From GCA-016699445 sp964555055 (lineage in GTDB: Bacteria; UBA10199; JACPAL01; GCA-016699445): a DNA stretch of 22,293 nt. Numbering within the stretch: the first letter of the stretch is position 1; each line of letters opens with the position of its first letter. A model generated the notes under the pieces. That model ran no database searches, was not told where the DNA came from, and was given only the letters and a program-made list of their open reading frames with translations. Both the position numbers and the translations under genes were made by a program. Location: the NCBI GenBank assembly GCA_964555055.1, contig CAZKQW010000018.1:1-22293 (forward strand), read 5' to 3'. Of this stretch, positions 15,361-21,496 are shown in pieces.

Positions 15361-15876
15361 ATGAAATTTTCCGATCTTCTGAAAACAATCTCAAAGGCAA
15401 GGATAAAATACTTAGTGGTGGGAGGAATAGCTGTCAATTTACATGGCATTATTCGGCCGACCAAGGACATTGATTTCGTCGTTTATCTTGAGGAAAAAAA
15501 CGTATGTAAGTTTTGTAAGTTGCTCACTAAAATCGGATATCTCCCAAAAGTTCCCGTAAAAGTCGAAGATTTCGCGGATCCGAAGAAACGGCAGGATTGG
15601 ATTAAGAACAAAAACATGGTCGTTTTTTGTTTCTACCATAAAACAGATTTGATGAATGTGATCGATGTTTTCGTAAAGCATCCATTACCTTTCGAGGGGA
15701 TGTACAAACGGCGTTCGGTCATCAAACTAGACGGCGTTCCTGTTTCAGTCATCAGCATAAAAGATCTTATTAAGCTCAAAGAAAAAGCTAACCGTTTCCA
15801 AGATAAATCTGATATCATGCTATTGAAGAAAGTCATGAAAGTGCAGAGGGGTTTACGGAATGAAAAGAAGAAATAA
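15361..15876 (+). CDS. nucleotidyltransferase-fold protein (possible MNT/AbiEii-like toxin or cofactor)
   Basis: Minimal nucleotidyltransferase fold of 171 residues. The signature is GGIAVNLHG (21-29), then RPTKDIDFVV (32-41) with metal-binding D36 and D38, and a probable third aspartate D102 in NVIDVFV. The C-terminal IKDLIKLKEKANRFQDKSDI (133-152) is the helix typical of AbiEii/DUF6036-type transferases. Such proteins are often toxin-antitoxin parts, but the activity cannot be told from sequence. It is AT-rich compared with its neighbours and lies between two copies of the mcd 3' end, both signs of acquisition. Its last 17 bases overlap a small ORF, indicating a two-gene unit. Confidence 0.75.
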   Translation: MKFSDLLKTISKARIKYLVVGGIAVNLHGIIRPTKDIDFVVYLEEKNVCKFCKLLTKIGYLPKVPVKVEDFADPKKRQDWIKNKNMVVFCFYHKTDLMNVIDVFVKHPLPFEGMYKRRSVIKLDGVPVSVISIKDLIKLKEKANRFQDKSDIMLLKKVMKVQRGLRNEKKK

Positions 15877-16057
15877 ACCCATAAGAGGGGGCTTTAAGTA
15901 CTATCGAACCAAGGCTCAAATTATCGAGTATCTCAATACACCGCCTGAAGAAAAACTAAGATGGCTAGAAGAAATGCGGGGATTCAACAATCTCGTCGCC
16001 CGTTCCAATCCTGCGATCGGCAAAATCCAAGAAAAATTCCGACGGGGCGAAATCTAG
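15860..16057 (+). CDS. small partner protein of the nucleotidyltransferase
   Basis: 65 residues, overlapping the nucleotidyltransferase gene by 17 bases in another frame, so probably translationally coupled. It has a basic N-terminus (MKRRNKPIRGG), a YRTKAQIIEYLNTPPEEKLRWLEEM segment (about 20-44) and a KIQEKFRRGEI end. I recall short proteins with the same IIEYL-x-x-PPEEKL-x-WLEE-x...KFR-GEI pattern next to similar transferases, but could not check this. It may be the antitoxin or a regulatory subunit. Composition matches the AT-rich upstream gene. Confidence 0.6.
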   Translation: MKRRNKPIRGGFKYYRTKAQIIEYLNTPPEEKLRWLEEMRGFNNLVARSNPAIGKIQEKFRRGEI

Positions 16058-16411
16058 ATTCGGTAGTGAAAGACGATTTTCTCCCGCTTTTTTTATTTTG
16101 AATTCTTTCACGAAAGATCCCGATTCCGGGAAGCGGACCGATTGGTCCAGCGCCTTCGAAATTTTTGATCCGATTTTTTCGAGGGCCTGAGGCGCGTGTT
16201 CCGAAACGAACGAGTGGATTTTCAAGAGATCTTTTTCCGCTAAGATCGGGCGAACGGTGTGTGCTACCTCTTTTAGATAGGAAACAGGCTCAGGATGGAC
16301 TGTGGAGGCTCCCGACACCATTGCTGCCGATGCGTGTCCTTTATAAAGGAGCTTATCTAAGAGGGGGAGAAAAGGTTGTGTCTTTTGAATATTGCACTTC
16401 GTCTTTCTCAA
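15965..16411 (-). CDS. hypothetical protein, possibly truncated, downstream of mcd
   Basis: A 148-residue minus-strand frame fills the otherwise empty 16058-16445 stretch and starts 34 bases after the mcd stop in the same direction. Its middle (about VSYLKEVAHTVRPILAEK and HSFVSEHAPQALEKIGSKIS) reads like a genuine amphipathic helical protein, with codon choices like its neighbours. I recognise no family. The last 31 residues overlap the small nucleotidyltransferase partner on the other strand, so the true C-terminus may have been lost when that module arrived. ATG at 16321 (MVSGAS) is an alternative start. It could still be a chance frame. Confidence 0.4.
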   Translation of the reverse strand: MRKTKCNIQKTQPFLPLLDKLLYKGHASAAMVSGASTVHPEPVSYLKEVAHTVRPILAEKDLLKIHSFVSEHAPQALEKIGSKISKALDQSVRFPESGSFVKEFKIKKAGENRLSLPNLDFAPSEFFLDFADRRIGTGDEIVESPHFF

Positions 16412-16445
16412 TTAGGCAACACCTTTTGGATCGAATAAGTGAATC

Positions 16446-18101
16446 CTATAAATATTGCTTCAACAACGCCGGCGCGATGACGCGGAGGGCGAGGACTTCC
16501 TCGGCGCCCTCGAAGATCGAGAACACGCGGGCGTCGACGAAGTAGCGACTCACGGCGTATTCCTCGGCGTAGCCGTAGCCTCCGTGGATCTGCAACGCCT
16601 CGCGCGTGACCCATTCGCTCACCTTTGACGTGTAGAATTTCACCAACGATGCCTCCATGTTGCCCTTGTGCTGGTCCATGAGGTCGCAAGCGTGGAACGT
16701 CGCCTGGCGGCATGCTTGGATGATGGCGGCCATGCGCGTGATCTTCCATTGAGTCATGCTGTAATCGAAAATGGGTTTTGAAAAAACTTTGCGCTCGTTC
16801 GCGTAGCGGAGGGCGGCTTCGAAGGCGGCTTGCATGACGCCCAAGGCGCGTGCGGCGGTTTGGAGACGGCCGCCGGCGAAACCTTCCATCTGAAGATAAA
16901 AGCCTTTGCCGAGGCCGGCGTCGCCTCCGATCAGGTTTTCTTCGGGAACCCAATAGTTCTCGAACGCCACTTCATAGGAATGCATGCCGCGGTAACCGAT
17001 CGTCGGGATGGCCTTCCCTTCGATGTGACCTCCGTGCTCGGGTTGGTCGTACTTGAATTCGTGCCCTTCGAAGCGCGGCTTCTCGGCGATCAAGATCGAC
17101 AGCCCCTTATGCTTCAAGCTCATGTCGGGATCGGTGCGGCACAGGACCATCAAGGAGTCCGCGTATCCGGCGAACGTGCACCATGTCTTGACGCCGTTGA
17201 TGATCCAACCCTTTTGCCCCTTGGATTCCTTGCGCGTCGCCGTGACTTTGAATCCCGCCACGTCGCTACCGTAATCCGGTTCGGTGGCCGCGACTCCAGC
17301 CATACGCTCGCCGGTTGCTAAAAGAGGTAGCCATTTCGCTTTTTGCTCTTCGGTACCGCCCTTCAGAATAGCCTTCGATAGTATCTCAGGACGCGTGATC
17401 AAGCTCCCTGCCACCCCTAAAGAACCTCGCGACAGCTCCTCGGTCACCACGCACATGCCGGTATTATCGGGCTTGGCATCGTCTTGGAATCCGCCAAATT
17501 GTTGAGGGATGGAAAGTCCGAAGCATCCGAGCTCCTTTAAGCCGCTCATGATTTCATTCGGAATCAAGAGATCGTGTCGGTGGACTTTTTCCGCCACCGG
17601 CATAACGTTGTCCTCGGCGAATTTCTTAAAGGTCTGCCGGAACATCTCGTGCTGCTCGTTCAACCCGTAAGTGCCTCCGCTGTTCTTCTCATGAATGAGC
17701 TTCGCGGTTTGGTCGTAATTCTCGGTAGCCAGCGCGTTGCCCACGCACGCGACGACTTCGGGATTCCAAATCGTCTGCATGAGGATGTCGGGTGTCGCGC
17801 CCCATTCGGCGGCGCGGTAGCCGATCTTCTCGGAGACGTGGCTGATGGTTTCCGCGGTGAAGATTTCCGCGAGACGCTTTTCTATTTCGCCGGAATTCTT
17901 CTCCGCGTAGCTCAAAATTTGTTCGGAAGCGTACACTTCGGAATAAATCCACGCGAAATCGTAGGCGATGGTTTGAAACGCATCCAATTTTTTCGTGGAA
18001 ATTTCCTTCTCGTTTTTTTCGTCCTTCGCTTTTTGCGCGAGATGTCGACCAATGCGATCGACCAGTGTTTTCGTGGTCTCGAGAGCGTTTTTGATTTTCA
18101 T
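16446..18101 (-). CDS. mcd: (2S)-methylsuccinyl-CoA dehydrogenase
   Basis: Flavin enzyme oxidising (2S)-methylsuccinyl-CoA to mesaconyl-CoA, specific to the EMC pathway. From ATG at 18101 it has 551 residues, matching Mcd (about 550) and far longer than ordinary acyl-CoA dehydrogenases (about 380). The extra 145 residues are an N-terminal helical domain (1-145). The dehydrogenase core begins near HEMFRQTFKKFAEDNV (151-166). Core motifs are AATEPDYGSD (271-280), IPTIGYRGMHSYEV (365-378), IHGGYGYAEEY (505-515) and SIFEGAEE (528-535), the last providing the catalytic Glu at 531. A frame extending 49 codons further upstream is AT-rich, low-complexity and not Mcd-like, so I reject it. The SD is weak. 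The 3' end is duplicated at 15.3 kb. Alternatives are unlikely given length and Ecm nearby. Confidence 0.9.
   Translation of the reverse strand: MKIKNALETTKTLVDRIGRHLAQKAKDEKNEKEISTKKLDAFQTIAYDFAWIYSEVYASEQILSYAEKNSGEIEKRLAEIFTAETISHVSEKIGYRAAEWGATPDILMQTIWNPEVVACVGNALATENYDQTAKLIHEKNSGGTYGLNEQHEMFRQTFKKFAEDNVMPVAEKVHRHDLLIPNEIMSGLKELGCFGLSIPQQFGGFQDDAKPDNTGMCVVTEELSRGSLGVAGSLITRPEILSKAILKGGTEEQKAKWLPLLATGERMAGVAATEPDYGSDVAGFKVTATRKESKGQKGWIINGVKTWCTFAGYADSLMVLCRTDPDMSLKHKGLSILIAEKPRFEGHEFKYDQPEHGGHIEGKAIPTIGYRGMHSYEVAFENYWVPEENLIGGDAGLGKGFYLQMEGFAGGRLQTAARALGVMQAAFEAALRYANERKVFSKPIFDYSMTQWKITRMAAIIQACRQATFHACDLMDQHKGNMEASLVKFYTSKVSEWVTREALQIHGGYGYAEEYAVSRYFVDARVFSIFEGAEEVLALRVIAPALLKQYL
16447..16491 (-). 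repeat. mcd 3' end, intact copy of the 45-bp repeat
   Basis: The functional member of the direct repeat pair with 15272-15316. Together the two copies bracket about 1.1 kb holding the nucleotidyltransferase pair and the hypothetical minus-strand ORF, the arrangement expected of an att-like insertion into a gene 3' end or of a partial duplication. Confidence 0.8.
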
Positions 18102-18125
18102 AGTGCGTGCGTACTCACTATCAAA

Positions 18126-18262
18126 TTTTTTTTTTGTCAAAAATTTTTTGGTCAAAAAGAGATTTTTATTTGAACAAAAATCTAACTCCATGTAATCTAT
18201 CGTAAAATGAAATTTGTTTTTGGAAGTTTTTCGAATCAACACTGACAAAATGAAAATTTGTC
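18126..18262. promoter_or_regulatory. AT-rich divergent regulatory region with GTCAAAAA and GACAAA repeats
   Basis: Between mcd (-) and the lysine-rich peptide (+) the DNA is very AT-rich. It holds two direct T-tract-GTCAAAAA units (18130-18143 and 18144-18158, 15 bases apart) just upstream of mcd, and an inverted GACAAA/TTTGTC pair (18244-18249 and 18257-18262) just upstream of the peptide. On the mcd side the repeats create TTGAC -35-like elements. A shared regulator or bent promoter DNA is plausible; I could not fix exact -10 boxes. Confidence 0.4.
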
Positions 18263-18293
18263 GGAAAGATTAATAAACCCAAGGAGGGGACCA

Positions 18294-18353
18294 ATGGCTG
18301 CCAAGAAAAAAGCGACCAAGAAAAAGAAAGTCGCGAAGAAGAAAAAGAAGTAG
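18294..18353 (+). CDS. 19-residue lysine-rich basic peptide
   Basis: A very short frame (ATG at 18294, TAG at 18351-18353) encodes only Met, Ala, Thr, Val and Lys, with 13 lysines arranged in AAKKK/ATKKKK/VAKKKK-like steps. It has one of the strongest SDs in the window (AAGGAGGGG at 18281-18289, five bases before ATG) and a rho-independent terminator 27 bases after the stop, so it looks like a complete tiny gene. The composition resembles the tails of bacterial histone-H1-like proteins, so a nucleic-acid-binding or charge-neutralising role is possible. A decayed end of such a gene, or a leader peptide, are alternatives. Confidence 0.6.
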   Translation: MAAKKKATKKKKVAKKKKK

Positions 18354-18379
18354 TTAGTACCAACGCAGAGTTTAAAATG

Positions 18380-18416
18380 TCCCGAAGATCCTTAAAGGCC
18401 TTCGGGATATTTTTTT
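18380..18416 (+). terminator. rho-independent terminator of the basic-peptide gene
   Basis: An 8-bp stem (18380-18387 TCCCGAAG with 18400-18407) has an inner CCTT/AAGG extension and is followed by TATTTTTTT on the plus strand. It closes a transcript of perhaps 100-150 bases containing only the 19-residue ORF. Confidence 0.85.
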
Positions 18417-18420
18417 GGCT

Positions 18421-18573
18421 TTTTGACTTAGGAGAGATCCCGCTCTCGACGGATCCGATGCTTTCGCATCGGTGATAGCTACCGCACACGATAGTTTCAC
18501 TTACCGTTCCGCTGTGCTTGCTCCCCCTAAGAACCCCCATCTGACATAAATTTAGTGACCGCTTGCTCCGTTT
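18421..18573 (-). ncRNA. possible structured RNA or untranslated leader, family not recognised
   Basis: No coding frame is convincing here. Read on the minus strand, CTTAGGGGG (plus 18523-18531) can pair with the CTCTCCTAAG end (from plus 18427) in a 9-bp long-range stem using G-U pairs. It encloses a perfect 7-bp hairpin (18455-18472) whose loop is GAAA, a GNRA tetraloop only on this strand. GCTTGCTCC occurs twice on the plus strand (18516-18524 and 18561-18569). Pairing quality favours minus-strand RNA, but it could equally be the rarA leader. I match it to no RNA family with confidence. Confidence 0.3.
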
Positions 18574-18601
18574 GACTGGACGGGATAAACCCGTTCCAGC
18601 C
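18574..18601. other. strong hairpin before rarA
   Basis: Arms GACTGG-ACGGG and CCCGT-T-CCAGCC pair over 11 bp with one bulged base, closing on a 5-base ATAAA loop, about 20 bases before the rarA ATG. No T run follows directly on the plus strand (a short one, TATTTTT, abuts the ATG). It could be a leader structure controlling rarA or part of the structured region to its left. Confidence 0.5.
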
Positions 18602-18621
18602 AATACTCACGCGCTATTTTT

Positions 18622-19941
18622 ATGAATGATTTGTTTTCACATCTTGAGAAAACGGAAAAGCATTCCTCTCATGAAGGCGTGCCTCTTTCGGAGAGGTTGC
18701 GACCTGAAATCCTTTCGGAAATCGTCGGTCAGGAGCATCTCCTGGACCCGCATCATTCCCTTCGTAGGCAAATTGAGCAGGATCGACTTTCTTCGTTGAT
18801 CTTTTGGGGTCCTCCGGGCGTCGGGAAGACGACGATTGCCAAAGTCATCGCTCATGAAACGAAATCGTCTTTCCACGCCTTGTCCGCCGTCTTGAGCGGG
18901 GTGAAGGAGTTGAAGTCCGTCATCGACCAGGCGAAGCAGGAGAAGAAATTTTCCGGCAAGAAGACGATTCTCTTCGTCGACGAGATCCACCGATGGAATA
19001 AATCGCAACAAGACGCCCTCCTTCCGCACGTCGAGGACGGGACGATCACGCTGATCGGCGCGACGACCGAAAATCCGTCGTTCGAGATTATCAGTCCTCT
19101 TTTGTCGCGTGCGCGCGTCTATGTGTTAAAGCCTCTGGAGTCCTCTCATTTAATGGCTCTCATCGATCGTGCCCTCGACGATGCGGAAAAAGGTTTAGGC
19201 AAAATGGCGTTGAGCATTTCTCAGGAAGCAAAAAATTTACTGATCGAAGCGTGCGGAGGTGACGCGAGGCGTCTTTTGAACGCCTTAGAAGTTGCCGCTT
19301 TTTTAGCGCAGAGCGAAAAGAAGACGGAAATCGATCTCCATCACGCGGAAGAAGCTTATCAAAAGAAGACCCTCCTTTATGATAAGTCCGGCGAAGAACA
19401 TTACAACGTCGTCTCTGCCTTCATCAAATCGATGCGCGGTTCCGATCCCGATGCTGCGATCTATTATCTGGCGCGCATGTTGGAAGCCGGAGAAGATCCC
19501 TTGTTCCTTGCCAGGCGCATGGTGATTTTCGCTAGCGAAGACGTCGGTAACGCCGATCCCCAAGCGATTCAAGTCGCGATCGGCGCGATGCAGGCCTTTG
19601 ATTTCGTCGGGATGCCGGAAGGTTGGATCCCCTTGGCTCAAGCGGCGACGTATTTGGCGAGCGCGCCGAAGAGCAACGCAAGCTATAGGGCCTACAAAAA
19701 AGCAAAAGCCGACGTGCGGGAGCATGGCTCGCTTCCCGTCCCCCTACATCTCAGAAACGCGCCGACGAAGCTTATGAAGGAATTGGATTACGGGAAAGGG
19801 TACAAATATGCTCACGACTATGAGGGGAATATCGTAGGTCAACAGCATTTACCGGAGGCTTTACAAGGGAAGTCATATTATGAGCCTACCGGAAATGGGT
19901 ATGAAAATGTGATTCGGGATTATCTGAAAAAGTTAAGATAG
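18622..19941 (+). CDS. rarA: replication-associated recombination protein A (RarA/MgsA)
   Basis: Clamp-loader-like AAA+ ATPase that works at stalled replication forks. The 439 residues carry RLRPEILSEIVGQEHLL (25-41), Walker A GPPGVGKT (63-70), Walker B ILFVDE (116-121) followed by IHRWNKSQQDALLPHVE, sensor GATTENPSFE (146-155) and LLSRARV (160-166). The C-terminal tetramerisation region includes KSMRGSDPDAAIYYLARML and RRMVIFASEDVGNADP, which are diagnostic for this family. Length is normal. No SD precedes the ATG. It is transcribed alone and converges on mcl with a 13-base gap and no visible terminator between. Confidence 0.96.
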   Translation: MNDLFSHLEKTEKHSSHEGVPLSERLRPEILSEIVGQEHLLDPHHSLRRQIEQDRLSSLIFWGPPGVGKTTIAKVIAHETKSSFHALSAVLSGVKELKSVIDQAKQEKKFSGKKTILFVDEIHRWNKSQQDALLPHVEDGTITLIGATTENPSFEIISPLLSRARVYVLKPLESSHLMALIDRALDDAEKGLGKMALSISQEAKNLLIEACGGDARRLLNALEVAAFLAQSEKKTEIDLHHAEEAYQKKTLLYDKSGEEHYNVVSAFIKSMRGSDPDAAIYYLARMLEAGEDPLFLARRMVIFASEDVGNADPQAIQVAIGAMQAFDFVGMPEGWIPLAQAATYLASAPKSNASYRAYKKAKADVREHGSLPVPLHLRNAPTKLMKELDYGKGYKYAHDYEGNIVGQQHLPEALQGKSYYEPTGNGYENVIRDYLKKLR

Positions 19942-19954
19942 ATCAGGAAAGTTG

Positions 19955-20944
19955 CTAATTGAAGAAGGCCTTCACCGCGTCTTCCGGAAGTTTCTGGCCG
20001 GAGACGTGGACGCGTTGAACGAGTTCCCAATAGTAACGATACGTCGCGCGGTCATGAAGCTCGCCTTCGAATTGGATCGGTCCCCAGTTGGCGGCTTGCG
20101 CGGCCAAGAGAATCTTACAACCGGTCTCAACCTTCGAGAGGTCGGGGGTCATCGCGGCGACGATCGCGTCGATTTGGGTAGGATAGATCGACCACATTCT
20201 CAAGAAACCAAATTCATTACGGGCGCGCAAAGCGTCAGCCTTGGTCTTTTCGGCATCTTTAAGGTCTAAGGTGACGTTGTGCGCAGGGATAATGCCGTAG
20301 GCGAGGGCAGCCGCGCAGACTTGGGCTTTCGCCCGGGCGATCAATCGGTGCTCGAATTGTCCCGGGGATCTCATGCAATCGTCCGGAATGGCTCCATGGT
20401 GGCCGGAAACGAAATCCATCAAGCCGAAATCCAAGACTTGCATCCAGGGCTGAGCGGCGATTTCAAAAGCATCCTTTAAAGCGCCGTGAGTCTCGATCAG
20501 GACATGGATGGGGATTTCGCGCTTGATGTTGTTCTTCTTTGCGACATCTTGGATATAGCCGATCATTTCCTTCACCTGCCCTACGGCAGTGGGTTTGGGA
20601 ATGGTGATGTAGGCCAATTCGTTACCAGCGCCGCCCACGAGAATATCCACGTCTTGTCTCCAGTAGGAATTCGTGAAATCGTGGATGCGGGCTCCAGCCA
20701 TCTTGTGCTTGTTCAAGGCGCCTTTGGCCATGGCGACGATCATCTCCGCGTGTTCCTTTTCCTTGCCGGTCGGGGCCCCGTCCTCGCAGTCCATCGTGAT
20801 GTCGAACACGCCGCCCTTAGTGTTTTGGAGCTCCATGGCTTTCGTGATCAGTTTCTCCGAACCGGCGAAATGCTCGCAGGCGGGGATTACGGGAAAGGGT
20901 TTTTCGCCTTCGAAAAGGGCTTTTGAGGGATGCGTGCCTGACAT
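19955..20944 (-). CDS. mcl1: CitE-like CoA-ester lyase, probable beta-methylmalyl-CoA/malyl-CoA lyase
   Basis: HpcH/HpaI-CitE TIM-barrel lyase of 329 residues. In the EMC pathway this family splits beta-methylmalyl-CoA into glyoxylate and propionyl-CoA, and often malyl-CoA too. Visible active-site elements are FDITMDCEDGAP (48-58), the Arg in GARIHDF (R86), the Mg ligands E151 in LIETHGAL and D177 in LDFGLMDFVSGHHG, and IYPTQIDAI (253-261), where other members have IHPxQ. SD AAGGAG lies six bases before ATG. It follows epi by 60 bases on the same strand, a likely two-gene operon. The sequence is not of the closest Rhodobacter Mcl1 subtype as I remember it, so the substrate is assigned mainly from the Ecm/Mcd/Mch/Epi context. 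Confidence 0.78.
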   Translation of the reverse strand: MSGTHPSKALFEGEKPFPVIPACEHFAGSEKLITKAMELQNTKGGVFDITMDCEDGAPTGKEKEHAEMIVAMAKGALNKHKMAGARIHDFTNSYWRQDVDILVGGAGNELAYITIPKPTAVGQVKEMIGYIQDVAKKNNIKREIPIHVLIETHGALKDAFEIAAQPWMQVLDFGLMDFVSGHHGAIPDDCMRSPGQFEHRLIARAKAQVCAAALAYGIIPAHNVTLDLKDAEKTKADALRARNEFGFLRMWSIYPTQIDAIVAAMTPDLSKVETGCKILLAAQAANWGPIQFEGELHDRATYRYYWELVQRVHVSGQKLPEDAVKAFFN

Positions 20945-21004
20945 AGGGTCTCCTTAAGTATAGATTTGAGTGGCGGCTGCACTAATGCAGAGGTGAAAGA
21001 GGTG

Positions 21005-21418
21005 TCAAGCCGGCTGTGACAATTCCAGCAGGACGCCTCCGGTCGCCTTGGGATGGACGAAAGCGATCATTTTCCCGTGGGCTCCTTTACGAGGCTTTTC
21101 GTCGATGAGCTGGACGCCTTGTTTCTTGTATTCCTCTAAAACCGCTTCGATGTTCTCCACCTGAACGCAGATGTGATGGATGCCTCCGCGGCCGCCGTTC
21201 TTCTCGATGTACTTGCCGATAGGGCCGTCGGGAGCCGTGGATTGCAGGAGCTCCAGATTCGTGTCGTCCACCGCGAAGAAAGCCGTCTTCGCCTTCTGCT
21301 CGGCTACTTCCTCGAAGTGTTCGGGCGCCTTCCCTAAAAGGGTGGTGTAGGTTTTGACGGCCGCGTCCAAGTCCGGGACGGCGATGCCGATGTGGTCGAT
21401 GTTCTTGAATGTCGCCAT
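21005..21418 (-). CDS. epi: ethylmalonyl-CoA/methylmalonyl-CoA epimerase
   Basis: VOC-fold metalloenzyme interconverting the 2S and 2R forms of methylmalonyl-CoA and, in EMC organisms, ethylmalonyl-CoA. The 137-residue protein starts MATFKNIDHIGIAVPDL; the first metal His is H9. HHICVQVENIE (81-91) provides the second (H82) and LLELSQ (130-135) the Glu ligand (E132), with the paired beta-alpha-beta-beta-beta halves clear. An upstream in-frame extension of 37 codons is rejected because an AAGGA SD sits eight bases before ATG at 21418 and the family starts here. It is first in the epi-mcl pair and has a consensus -35 upstream. Confidence 0.92.
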   Translation of the reverse strand: MATFKNIDHIGIAVPDLDAAVKTYTTLLGKAPEHFEEVAEQKAKTAFFAVDDTNLELLQSTAPDGPIGKYIEKNGGRGGIHHICVQVENIEAVLEEYKKQGVQLIDEKPRKGAHGKMIAFVHPKATGGVLLELSQPA

Positions 21419-21447
21419 AAACAGTTCCTTTTTCGAATAAAACGACT

Positions 21448-21475
21448 CTCTTAATGTAAGAAGCAACTTTGTCAA
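21448..21475 (-). promoter_or_regulatory. candidate epi-mcl promoter
   Basis: On the minus strand a perfect TTGACA (plus 21470-21475) is 16 bases from TAAGAG (plus 21448-21453), giving a leader of about 25 bases with the AAGGA SD. It lies in the 78-base divergent gap shared with the hypothetical gene to the right. Confidence 0.5.
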
Positions 21476-21496
21476 TCTAGGGTCGATAAATTCCTT

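Noticed and set aside
18102..18248. 49-codon upstream extension of the mcd frame
   Set aside because: AT-rich, phenylalanine/lysine-rich low-complexity translation over promoter-like DNA. The ATG at 18101 gives the normal Mcd length and N-terminus.
18421..18573. Group II intron remnant (GGTTCTTAGGGGG on the minus strand recalls the end of some intron domain V regions)
   Set aside because: The rest of the domain V hairpin is not present and there is no reverse transcriptase. The match is too short.
18166..18603. 145-codon minus frame across the peptide/rarA spacer
   Set aside because: It runs antisense through a terminator and hairpins, has a serine/arginine-rich unstructured translation, and resembles no protein.
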